The notes under the pieces were generated by a model that worked only from the letters and a program-made list of their open reading frames with translations, searched no databases and was not told the origin of the DNA. A stretch of DNA of 64,000 nt from positions 1 through 64,000 of the forward strand of contig DILV01000016.1 in NCBI GenBank assembly GCA_002425225.1, given 5' to 3'. Position 1 is the stretch's first letter, and each line of letters begins with the position of its first letter. Both the position numbers and the translations under genes were made by a program. This document shows positions 17,142-24,627 of this stretch, piece by piece. The stretch comes from Thiothrix sp. UBA5583. Lineage in GTDB: Bacteria; Pseudomonadota; Gammaproteobacteria; Thiotrichales; Thiotrichaceae.

Positions 17142-19917
17142 CCCAGTTATTCCCGATACCGCTATCCACCACCAACGGCACTGCCAGTTGTACTGCATTC
17201 GTCATCAGCTCAGTAACCCGCACCTGCACGGTTGCCAGCTCGTGTTCCGGCACTTCAAACACCAGTTCGTCATGCACCTGCATGATCATTCTGGTTTGCA
17301 GGCCGCTGTCACGTAACCACCCATCCACCGCAATCATCGCTTTCTTGATGATGTCGGCAGCCGTGCCCTGCATTGGCGCATTGATGGCAGTGCGTTCCGC
17401 ATACTGGCGGGTGGCGGCATTCTTCGACTTGATGTCGGGCAGGAACAGGCGGCGACCGAACAGCGTTTCAACGTAGCCTTGCGCCCTTGCCTGTTCGCGG
17501 GTGTCATCCATGTACTGTTTTACGCCGGGGTAGCGGGCGAAATACAGGTTGACGTAATCCTGCGCATCCTTGCGGTCTACCCCCAGTTGCTTGGCGAGGC
17601 CGAAGGCGGACATACCGTAAATCAGGCCGAAATTGATCGCCTTGGCGGCACGGCGTTGCTCCGTGCTCACTTGCGCCAGCGGTGTGCCAAACACTTCGGC
17701 GGCAGTGGCACGGTGTACATCCTTGCCGCTGGCAAACGCTTCCAGCAAACCCTTGTCACCCGACAAATGCGCCATGATGCGCAGTTCAATCTGCGAATAA
17801 TCCGCCGCCAGCAGCTTGCAGCCAGGTTCGGCGATAAACGCCTGACGGATACGCCGCCCTTCCTCGGTACGCACTGGAATGTTCTGCAAATTCGGGTCGG
17901 TGGATGACAAGCGCCCGGTAGAAGCGACTGCCTGATGGTAGGAAGTATGTACCCGCCCGGTACGCGGGTTGATCTGTTCGGGCAGTTTGTCGGTGTAGGT
18001 AGATTTGAGCTTTGCCAAACCGCGATGTTCGAGGATCAGACTGGGTAATTCATGCCCCTGTGCTGCCAGATCCTCCAGCACATCCTCGGCAGTGGACGGT
18101 TGCCCTTTGGGGGTTTTACGCGGGGCAGTCAGGCCAAGTTTGGTGTAGAGGATTTCCCCCAGTTGCTTGGGTGAGGCAAGGTTGAATTCCTGTCCTGCTG
18201 CTGCATAAGCCTCCAGCATCACCTTGTGCATACGCGCGTCCAGTTCCTTGCTTTGTCTGGCAAGCATAGTGGCATCGACTTTGACACCATTGCGCTCAAT
18301 CGTGGAAAGCACGCTCAGCAACGGTATTTCCACCGTTTCGTACAGCTTGCGTTGCGCGTCGAGTGCCTGCAACTGCGGCGCGAAATGCTGGTGCAGGCGC
18401 AGGGTGTAATCGGCATCTTCGGCAGCGTAGGGGGTGGCCTGTTCCAGCGCGACCTGATTGAACGTGATCTGGTGTTTGCCCTTGCCCGCAATATCGGCAA
18501 AGCTGATGGTGGTGTGGTTGAGGTGCTTGGCGCACAAGGTATCGAAATCGTGGCGGCTGGCGGTGGAATCCAGCACGTAGGATTCGAGCATGGTGTCGTG
18601 GGCAATGCCGCGCAATTCGATGCCGTGGTTGAGCAGCACGCTGCGGTCGTATTTGAGGTTTTGACCGATTTTGCGGATGGCTGGGTCTTCCAGCAACGGC
18701 TTGAGTTGGGCGAACACGGCCTCACGGTTGAGTTGCGGCGGTGCGCCGAGGTAGTCGTGTGCCAGCGGCAGGTAGGCGGCTTCACCGGGAACAATGGCAA
18801 AGGAGACGCCAACGATTTCGGCATCCATGTAGTTGAGGCTGGTGGTTTCGGTGTCGAAGGAAAATTCGCCTGCTTGCTGTAGGCGCTGGAGCCAGCGGTC
18901 GAGGTCTGCTTGTGAGAGGATGGTGGCATAAGCGTCGTTACCGACGCTATCCCCCCCATCCCCAGCCCTTCCCCCGCTGGGGGGGAAGGGAGTGAAGAGG
19001 TCGCCAGTACTGCCTTCTTGTTCCTTCCCTCCTTGCGGGGGAAGGTTAGGATGGGTGGTAACAGCGGAGCTGTTCAACGCCGCCAACCGTGTCCGAAACT
19101 CATAGCGCTCATACAGTTCCCTCAACCTATCCACATCCTGCGGGTTAAACGCCAACGTTTCCGGGGTAATGTCCAATTCCACATCGCACTTGATCGTCAC
19201 CAGCTCATACGACAGCGGCAGGTGTGCCAGCGCTTCGCGCAGGTTGTCACCGATCTTGCCCTTGAACTCGGCAGCGTGCGCGATGATATTGTCCAAAGAG
19301 CCGTACTCTTCCAGCCATTTGACTGCCGTTTTCGGCCCGACCTTGTTGACACCGGGTACGTTATCCACGGTGTCGCCGATCAGGGCAAGGTAGTCGCGGA
19401 TGCGTTCCGGGGTGACACCAAACTTTTCTACTACCCCCGCCGGGTCGGAATACAGCCCGCTCATGGTATTGATCAGGTGGACACGTTGATCCACCAATTG
19501 CGCCATGTCCTTGTCACCGGTGGAAATGATTACCTTGCCGTCGTACTGCGCTGCCAGCGTACCGATCACGTCGTCGGCTTCCACGTCGGGGATAATCAAC
19601 AACGGGTAGCCTTGTGCGCGGATAATATCCAGCAGTGGCTCAATCTGGCAGCGCAAATCCTCCGGCATCGGCGGACGGTTGGCTTTGTATTGCGGGTACA
19701 TACCATCACGGAAGGTCTTGCCGGGGGCGTCGAAAATCACCGCCATGTGTTCCGGGGCGTAATCCTTACGCAGCTTATCAAGCATATTGAGCACGCCGTG
19801 CATCGCGCCAGTCGGTTCGCCATGCGAATTGGTCAGCGGCGGCAGGGCGTGGAAAGCGCGGAACAAGTAGGAAGAACCGTCCACGAGGACAAGCGGCTTG
19901 GTGTTGGGCTGGGACAT
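17128..19917 (-). CDS. polA: DNA polymerase I
   Basis: 929 residues from the ATG at 19917; the frame extends to a TTG at 19929 that lies inside a hairpin. Three domains: 5' nuclease (VLVDGSSYLFRAFHALPPL at the start, GDKDMAQLV), 3'-5' proofreading exonuclease (FSFDTETTSLNYMDAEIVGVS) and A-family polymerase (AADYSQIELRIMAHLSGD motif A, RRAAKAINFGLIYGMS motif B, MQVHDELVFEVP motif C). Acidic exonuclease residues are intact. Between the first two domains (about residues 283-324) the frame runs through two inverted GC-rich repeat units encoding Pro/Gly-rich peptide. It is followed by queG. Confidence 0.96.
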   Translation of the reverse strand: MSQPNTKPLVLVDGSSYLFRAFHALPPLTNSHGEPTGAMHGVLNMLDKLRKDYAPEHMAVIFDAPGKTFRDGMYPQYKANRPPMPEDLRCQIEPLLDIIRAQGYPLLIIPDVEADDVIGTLAAQYDGKVIISTGDKDMAQLVDQRVHLINTMSGLYSDPAGVVEKFGVTPERIRDYLALIGDTVDNVPGVNKVGPKTAVKWLEEYGSLDNIIAHAAEFKGKIGDNLREALAHLPLSYELVTIKCDVELDITPETLAFNPQDVDRLRELYERYEFRTRLAALNSSAVTTHPNLPPQGGKEQEGSTGDLFTPFPPSGGRAGDGGDSVGNDAYATILSQADLDRWLQRLQQAGEFSFDTETTSLNYMDAEIVGVSFAIVPGEAAYLPLAHDYLGAPPQLNREAVFAQLKPLLEDPAIRKIGQNLKYDRSVLLNHGIELRGIAHDTMLESYVLDSTASRHDFDTLCAKHLNHTTISFADIAGKGKHQITFNQVALEQATPYAAEDADYTLRLHQHFAPQLQALDAQRKLYETVEIPLLSVLSTIERNGVKVDATMLARQSKELDARMHKVMLEAYAAAGQEFNLASPKQLGEILYTKLGLTAPRKTPKGQPSTAEDVLEDLAAQGHELPSLILEHRGLAKLKSTYTDKLPEQINPRTGRVHTSYHQAVASTGRLSSTDPNLQNIPVRTEEGRRIRQAFIAEPGCKLLAADYSQIELRIMAHLSGDKGLLEAFASGKDVHRATAAEVFGTPLAQVSTEQRRAAKAINFGLIYGMSAFGLAKQLGVDRKDAQDYVNLYFARYPGVKQYMDDTREQARAQGYVETLFGRRLFLPDIKSKNAATRQYAERTAINAPMQGTAADIIKKAMIAVDGWLRDSGLQTRMIMQVHDELVFEVPEHELATVQVRVTELMTNAVQLAVPLVVDSGIGNNWDEAH
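18948..18998. repeat. GC-rich palindromic repeat unit inside polA (copy A)
   Basis: On the plus strand the core is CCCTTCCCCCGCTGGGGGGG followed by AAGGG: a near-perfect stem CCCTTCCCCC / GGGGGGAAGGG preceded by CCCATCCCCAG. It encodes TPFPPSGGRAGDGGDS in polA. It is the mirror partner of the unit at 19021. Confidence 0.8.
19021..19060. repeat. GC-rich palindromic repeat unit inside polA (copy B, inverted)
   Basis: The core TTCCTTCCCTCCTTGCGGGG followed by GAAGG forms a CCTTCCC / GGGAAGG-type stem, with GGATGGGTGG on its right. Its reverse complement lines up with copy A (CCCATCC ... CCTTCCCCCG ... GGGAAGG), so the two units are head-to-head about 25 bp apart. It encodes THPNLPPQGGKEQEG. Confidence 0.8.
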
Positions 19918-19953
19918 GTGGCTTTGCAAGGCTAATTACAAAGCCACAGTATA
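19918..19953 (-). promoter_or_regulatory. polA -10 element and leader hairpin touching the start codon
   Basis: On the minus strand a TATACT -10-like hexamer (19953-19948) is followed by a perfect 9-bp inverted repeat GTGGCTTTG / CAAAGCCAC (19947-19939 and 19926-19918) with a 12-nt loop. The polA ATG begins at the next base. No clear Shine-Dalgarno is seen, so the hairpin may control access to the start. Confidence 0.5.
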
Positions 19954-19991
19954 CTCCATTTAAGCTAGGCGACTGTCGAAATGCTGGATGT

Positions 19992-20567
19992 TCAGGGCTT
20001 TTCCGGGGTGGGTGAGGTGTTACCTGGACTGGGTTGTTCATGACTACTATCTGTAGCCTGATAAGCCGTCAGAAACTCATGCGGATTCACGTAAAAAACC
20101 CGATCTAGCCCGAACGGCTTGTCCGGTTCCCACTCGGAAACCTGTGGGGGCAAACTGCGGATGGAATAATACAGGTTGGCAGGGCGCGGCTTGGCACTGA
20201 CAGGTGTGCCTACCGTGCCAATCTGTTCCCCGGTTTTCACCCAAGAGGCTGGTTGGACGTTTACACTGTCCATATTGGCGTAGTGGTGCAAGCGCCATTT
20301 TGCCCCCAGCACCCACACGGAATTGTCACCTTCCGGGTCATTTTCGCGGTAAATAACCCAGCCGCCCGTAGTCGCTTCCACGGGTGTTCCCTTACTGGCG
20401 AAAATATTGATTCCTTTTTGCGCGTTCAGACCGCCCACGTACCAGAATGAGGCTGGGTTCCAGTCGTATGGTTTGGCGCCTTCTACCGGAACATGACGGT
20501 CTTCAGGAATCCAGTAGCCCATCATGAAAATCGTCAGTGCACCGAGTAACAGCATTGGTTTGTTCAT
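19992..20567 (-). CDS. M23 (LytM)-like exported protein without zinc ligands
   Basis: 191 residues with an N-terminal hydrophobic segment (LLLGALTIFMMGYWI) that is a signal peptide or anchor. The central region has the M23 order: KGINIFASKGTPVEATTGGWVIY, a WRLHHYANMD strand, VKTGEQIGTVG and NLYYSI. At each zinc position the usual residue is replaced: H and D of H-x-G-x-D are Gln50 and Asn54, His of YAH is Asn98, and H-L-H is Asn131-Leu-Tyr133. Degenerate LytM domains such as EnvC and NlpD act as amidase activators. A Pro/Ser-rich tail follows. A binding or activating role in the envelope is inference. Confidence 0.7.
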   Translation of the reverse strand: MNKPMLLLGALTIFMMGYWIPEDRHVPVEGAKPYDWNPASFWYVGGLNAQKGINIFASKGTPVEATTGGWVIYRENDPEGDNSVWVLGAKWRLHHYANMDSVNVQPASWVKTGEQIGTVGTPVSAKPRPANLYYSIRSLPPQVSEWEPDKPFGLDRVFYVNPHEFLTAYQATDSSHEQPSPGNTSPTPEKP

Positions 20568-20694
20568 GGCGTGTTCCCCGTGAATGTATTTTTGTTATAT
20601 TTATTGATAAAAGTCACACTGAAAAGTTCAGCGTCTAGCCACTATCATAATAGAGTTTTTTTACTGCGGCTAAAACCTGTTTCTGAAGAATGGT

Positions 20695-21525
20695 TTATGC
20701 AGAGTTCTTCAACAGCAGCTTGCGGATTTCCCTGACCGGGGCTTGCAGGTTGGGGGGCGCGTTTTGTTCCCAGTCATGCAGGTACTTTTGCAGGGATTTG
20801 TCTCCCCTGTCATCCCCTAGATTCAAGTAATTGATAGCCATCCAATTTTCCGGGTTTGCATTGAAAACAGGCAGCAACTGGTTGGCTACCAGCTCATTCA
20901 GGTCACGATCTCTGGCGATAGGGTCATCACTGAGAAGCTGGTGGTATTCCTGATACCAGGTTGGCAGTTTCATACCGAGCGGCAAGCGACGGTGTGTCTG
21001 CATCATGTTGTCTTGCAGGTATTCGGTGAAGCGTGGTGCGTAATCCTTCCAGCCGGGGTAAGGCGGGTGTTCTGCCCAGTATGCTGCCATCCGCTCCAGC
21101 GTAAACAGGCTGAAGGCTTCGCACAAGGCTTCCTCAAACCATTGCTGGCGGGAAATATTGTTGGGAGCCAGATCGTAATTGCTCATCAGGTGACACATTT
21201 CATGGGAAAACTGGTAAGCAAGCTGTGACCAGTGCCGCCCCTGTACATTGAGCATGATGATGTATTCACCATTAACGCCTTTCTCATACAGGGAAATGGG
21301 AGCAGCATTGCTTTTGCGCACAATGATCGTGCCGAACTTGCGCCCAGCAGTATAGGGAGCGATCACTTCAATGACTGATTGCAAGGCAGCCTGAATATCC
21401 TGCGGATTGGCATCGCCCCAGTTGTTCTGACTCTCCAACGTGATCTGAGCGGGAGCGACGAATGCGGAAGGAATCGCAGGCACACAGGCCAATAGGCACA
21501 ACAGCAAGATTTTCAGGTAACGCAT
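20695..21525 (-). CDS. Exported HExxH metalloprotease-like protein
   Basis: 276 residues. The signal peptide (LKILLLCLLACVPAIPSAFVA) is cleaved near residue 22. A zinc-protease core is visible: QFSHEMCHLMSNY (HExxH at about residue 110) and, about 22 residues later, WFEEALCEAFSLF, giving the third ligand Glu of a gluzincin. No family name is certain. The rest is helical and Trp-rich. It lies 85 bp downstream of the sensor kinase gene on the same strand and upstream of the M23-like gene, so it may belong to the same envelope-related transcript. Confidence 0.65.
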   Translation of the reverse strand: MRYLKILLLCLLACVPAIPSAFVAPAQITLESQNNWGDANPQDIQAALQSVIEVIAPYTAGRKFGTIIVRKSNAAPISLYEKGVNGEYIIMLNVQGRHWSQLAYQFSHEMCHLMSNYDLAPNNISRQQWFEEALCEAFSLFTLERMAAYWAEHPPYPGWKDYAPRFTEYLQDNMMQTHRRLPLGMKLPTWYQEYHQLLSDDPIARDRDLNELVANQLLPVFNANPENWMAINYLNLGDDRGDKSLQKYLHDWEQNAPPNLQAPVREIRKLLLKNSA

Positions 21526-21609
21526 GGTTCACCACCCCAACAAACTTTTCCTGCTGCTTATTCTGGTTTTCTGTGCGGGGGAAGGAGACGGGCAACCTGT
21601 TGACCGGTA

Positions 21610-23292
21610 TCAGGAAGACGATAATCGTGGGGAATGGTTACGACCCTTGCGTTCGGGTTCGGACTTTTCCAGCGGCAGTTCCAGCACGAATTCTGCGCCC
21701 TGGCTGGCTTCGCCCAGACGGATGTTGCCGCCGTAAGCCTTGAGGATGGAGGCAATGATTTCCAGCCCGAGGCCGGTTCCACCCTTGCTGCGCTTGGTGG
21801 TGAAAAAGGGAGTGAAAATCTTGTCACGGTTGGCAGGGGAAATGCCTTCGCCATTGTCATGCAGGCGCACTTGCAGGGTTCCTACCCAGTAGCGGGTGTG
21901 GATGTCTACCCGGTGCGCCCCGTGTTGCAGACTGTTGTCCAGCAGGTTGTTGAAAATGGCTTCGAGGGCATCAGGGGCAATCGCCAAGGGCGTGGTCGGC
22001 AGGGCATTGCCGAAATGCAGTTCCAGCCCGCGATCCTGATAGCGGCTTTTAAGTGACTTACAAATGTCAGGCAGGGTGCTGGTTTCCTTGCTGGGTTCGA
22101 GGGCATCAGCACGTGCCAGTTCCAGCAGGCGGTTGACCAGTTGCTTGAGACGCTGGGTATCCGCCAGTAGGTTCTGGATGAATTTTTCGGAACGTGCCGG
22201 TGGCATGGTATCCAGATGGTCATGCAGCAGTTCCAGCGCACCCTGCATGGCGGTCAGCGGGGTTTTGAATTCGTGGGACACATGGGTAGCGAAGCGGCGG
22301 ATGTAATCCGAACGTTCCGCCAGTGCGTGCGACATGCCTGCGAAACTTTCTGACAGTTGCGCCACTTCTTGAGTGACAGGGTTCTGGATGGGTTCTACCG
22401 CAAGCTGTTCCCCTTGCCTTACCCGTTCTGTCTGGCGCAACAGCTCGCGGATCGGGCGGGAAATGGTTGAGGAAACAAACAGTACCAGCAACACTGCCAG
22501 TGCCAACAAACTCAGGGTGGCAAGGAACACCATGCCCCGGTTTTCATACAGGTGTTTGATGATGTTGGTGGGGGTGCGGGAAAGATACATCACCCCTTGC
22601 AAACGCTCGTTTTCGATAATGGGGAAGGCAATGAAGATACGGATATGCGTTCCCCGGCTGATCGAATACAGCGGTGGGGGCGGCTCATCGGAAACCCGCT
22701 GGCGGATGATGCTGGCATACTGGCCTTGCAATGCCTGTTTTACTTCAGGGATGTGTGCCAATGACAGGCCGACTTCTTCACGCCCGGCAATGACCGTGCC
22801 GTTGGCATCCAGCACGCGGATACCGGTCAGGGTAATCTGCTGGGTATCCCGCAGGATTTGCATCATGTGTTCGCCGAGTTTGCGAGCCAGCGGATCAACC
22901 GCTTCGGTACTGGGGCGGGCTTCAGGGCGCGGCGGGGCAATCGGATCAATCAGGTTTACCCTCGGTATGACGGGAGTGTAAAACGAATCACCGGCTTGCA
23001 CCCTTGCGGCATAGGGTGCATACGGCTGGGTCAGAGAGGAAGAAAACTGGATGTAGCCGAAATCGTTTTCGCGCTGCTGATCCCGCACTAGTTGGCGAAA
23101 GGTGGCTGATAAGGCTGCCGACTGAGCAATCAGTTCCAGCTCGGTCTGTTGTACCAGTTCATTTTCATAAATGCGGAAAAAATACAAACCGCCCAAAGGC
23201 AAAGCCAACACTGCCAGCATTACGACCAGCAGAATGCTGCGCAAGCGGAACAGCGTTTTGCGTGGCAGCGGCAGGCGGGCATTTATTGGCAT
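21610..23292 (-). CDS. Membrane sensor histidine kinase (HAMP type)
   Basis: 560 residues. Transmembrane helices are at about 17-38 and 254-274, with a periplasmic sensing region of about 215 residues between them. A HAMP linker (SSTISRPIRELLRQTERVRQGE) leads to the dimerisation H-box ATHVSHEFKTPLTAMQGALE with His340. N, G1 and G2 boxes follow (NNLLDNSLQHG, HDNGEGISP, GGTGLGLEI). It overlaps the response regulator gene by 10 nt, the classic coupled arrangement. The sensing domain does not resemble one I can name. Signal unknown; a CreC-like kinase is the nearest description. Confidence 0.88.
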   Translation of the reverse strand: MPINARLPLPRKTLFRLRSILLVVMLAVLALPLGGLYFFRIYENELVQQTELELIAQSAALSATFRQLVRDQQRENDFGYIQFSSSLTQPYAPYAARVQAGDSFYTPVIPRVNLIDPIAPPRPEARPSTEAVDPLARKLGEHMMQILRDTQQITLTGIRVLDANGTVIAGREEVGLSLAHIPEVKQALQGQYASIIRQRVSDEPPPPLYSISRGTHIRIFIAFPIIENERLQGVMYLSRTPTNIIKHLYENRGMVFLATLSLLALAVLLVLFVSSTISRPIRELLRQTERVRQGEQLAVEPIQNPVTQEVAQLSESFAGMSHALAERSDYIRRFATHVSHEFKTPLTAMQGALELLHDHLDTMPPARSEKFIQNLLADTQRLKQLVNRLLELARADALEPSKETSTLPDICKSLKSRYQDRGLELHFGNALPTTPLAIAPDALEAIFNNLLDNSLQHGAHRVDIHTRYWVGTLQVRLHDNGEGISPANRDKIFTPFFTTKRSKGGTGLGLEIIASILKAYGGNIRLGEASQGAEFVLELPLEKSEPERKGRNHSPRLSSS

Positions 23293-23981
23293 GTGGCGAG
23301 TTTGTAACCTACTCCATGGACGGTTTCGATGACGTTTTCACAGCCTATATCGGCAAATTTCTGGCGGATATGACGGATATGGCTGTCGATGGTGCGGTCA
23401 CTGACATACACATTGCCATCATACGCACTGTTCATGATGCTGTCGCGGCTGAACACGCGGGTAGGCTGACGGGTAAACATTTGCAGCATGGCAAACTCGG
23501 TAGCAGTCAAGCTGAGGGGCTGGTTGTTCCAGCTTGCGGCGTGTTGCTCTGGCAAGATGTTGAGTTTGCCATATTGCAGGATGCCGGGCTGGGTTTCAGT
23601 TGCCGGTGGTCTGCTTGGCTGGGTGCGCTTGAGGATGACATTGATCCTTGCCACCAGTTCGCGTGGGCTGAACGGTTTGGTGACGTAATCATCCCCGCCG
23701 ATTTCCAAACCGAGGATACGGTCGATTTCATCATCGCGGGATGACAGGAACAGGATGGGCACGTCAGAAAATTTGCGGATTTCACGGCAGACTTCCAGCC
23801 CGTCGAGTTCCGGCATATTGATGTCCAGCACAATCAGGTCGGCGGACTGGCTACGGAATGTTTCCAGTGCCTGTCGGCCTTCTTCGGCCTGTGTGACCTG
23901 CATACCCGCTTTTTCCAGCGCGAAACTGATGACATCGCGGATATGGGGGTCGTCGTCTGCAATGAGTATGCGTTTGTTCAT
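23283..23981 (-). CDS. OmpR/PhoB-family response regulator
   Basis: 232 residues. The receiver domain has the acidic pocket ADDDPHIRD (residues 9-11), the phospho-acceptor Asp53 in VLDINMPELDG and the conserved Lys in VTKPFSPRELVAR. The C-terminal winged-helix domain (about 130-230) has LTATEFAMLQMF and VSDRTIDSHIRHIRQKF, then HGVGYKLA, as in OmpR/PhoB. It is the partner of the downstream kinase. The upstream region (23982-24290) holds a large hairpin and presumably the promoter. Confidence 0.9.
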   Translation of the reverse strand: MNKRILIADDDPHIRDVISFALEKAGMQVTQAEEGRQALETFRSQSADLIVLDINMPELDGLEVCREIRKFSDVPILFLSSRDDEIDRILGLEIGGDDYVTKPFSPRELVARINVILKRTQPSRPPATETQPGILQYGKLNILPEQHAASWNNQPLSLTATEFAMLQMFTRQPTRVFSRDSIMNSAYDGNVYVSDRTIDSHIRHIRQKFADIGCENVIETVHGVGYKLATCQ

Positions 23982-24051
23982 GCCTGACCCTCTAATGCCC
24001 TAAACCCAAGAAATTACCATAAAAAATCTATTGTAGTACCGGAAAGACAAA

Positions 24052-24091
24052 GAATGCCGACCAACGGGTGTCGCACCGCTGACCGGCATTC
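24052..24091 (-). terminator. Hairpin upstream of the two-component operon
   Basis: A perfect 8-bp stem GAATGCCG / CGGCATTC with a 24-nt loop. On the minus strand it is followed by TTTGTCTTTCC, a weak U-tract. A second small hairpin GGGTTTG-T-CAAACCC lies next to it (about 24104-24118). It may end the DUF6489 transcript or be a leader element of the response regulator gene. The remaining 24119-24290 shows nothing I can assign. Confidence 0.45.
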
Positions 24092-24290
24092 GGAGGGGTC
24101 TCCGGGTTTGTCAAACCCACCAGCAAAACAGACTCTAAGGCTATGCGGCTTATTGTTATTCATGAGCCAGTCGCCGGTTCAGTGAGTAGTGTCAGGAATG
24201 CATGGTACGGATCAGTTGTGCAGGTATTGTCCTGTTAATGTGGAGATACCGCAGAAATGTTTTGCAGATTTTGTGCAGGATTACTGTTTG

Positions 24291-24527
24291 TTATGCACTC
24301 TTGCCACTGGCGAAATTGCCGAACAGGTTTATCCAGTGCTTCATGGCATCAGCATTGTTGACGATGCTGGATTTAAAAATACCCGTAGGATCAAAGCCCT
24401 CTGCGCCTTCTTGCATTTTTTGCAGCATTTGCTCCATGACTTTCTGGTTGAATTCCTGCACATCCGGCAAGCCCATCAGGCGGCGCAGTTCTTCCGGGGT
24501 CATGTCGACGTTGATTTGCACATTCAT
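24291..24527 (-). CDS. DUF6489 family protein
   Basis: 78 residues. The N-terminus MNVQINVDMTPEELRRLMGLPDVQEFNQ is the recognisable start of DUF6489, a short proteobacterial family of unknown function. A helical Met/Gln-rich middle (VMEQMLQKMQEGAEGFDP) leads to a C-terminal AMKHWINLFGNF. A GAGAG ribosome site is present. It is divergent from the TPR membrane protein gene with 100 bp between. No partner is evident. Confidence 0.75.
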   Translation of the reverse strand: MNVQINVDMTPEELRRLMGLPDVQEFNQKVMEQMLQKMQEGAEGFDPTGIFKSSIVNNADAMKHWINLFGNFASGKSA

Positions 24528-24627
24528 GGTAATACTCTCTTTGTTACTGTTACATACGCCTATCTTGCCATAAAACGTGCAACATTTTGCCTATACTCCG
24601 GTGTAAACCTCGCTACGGGCCACAACC

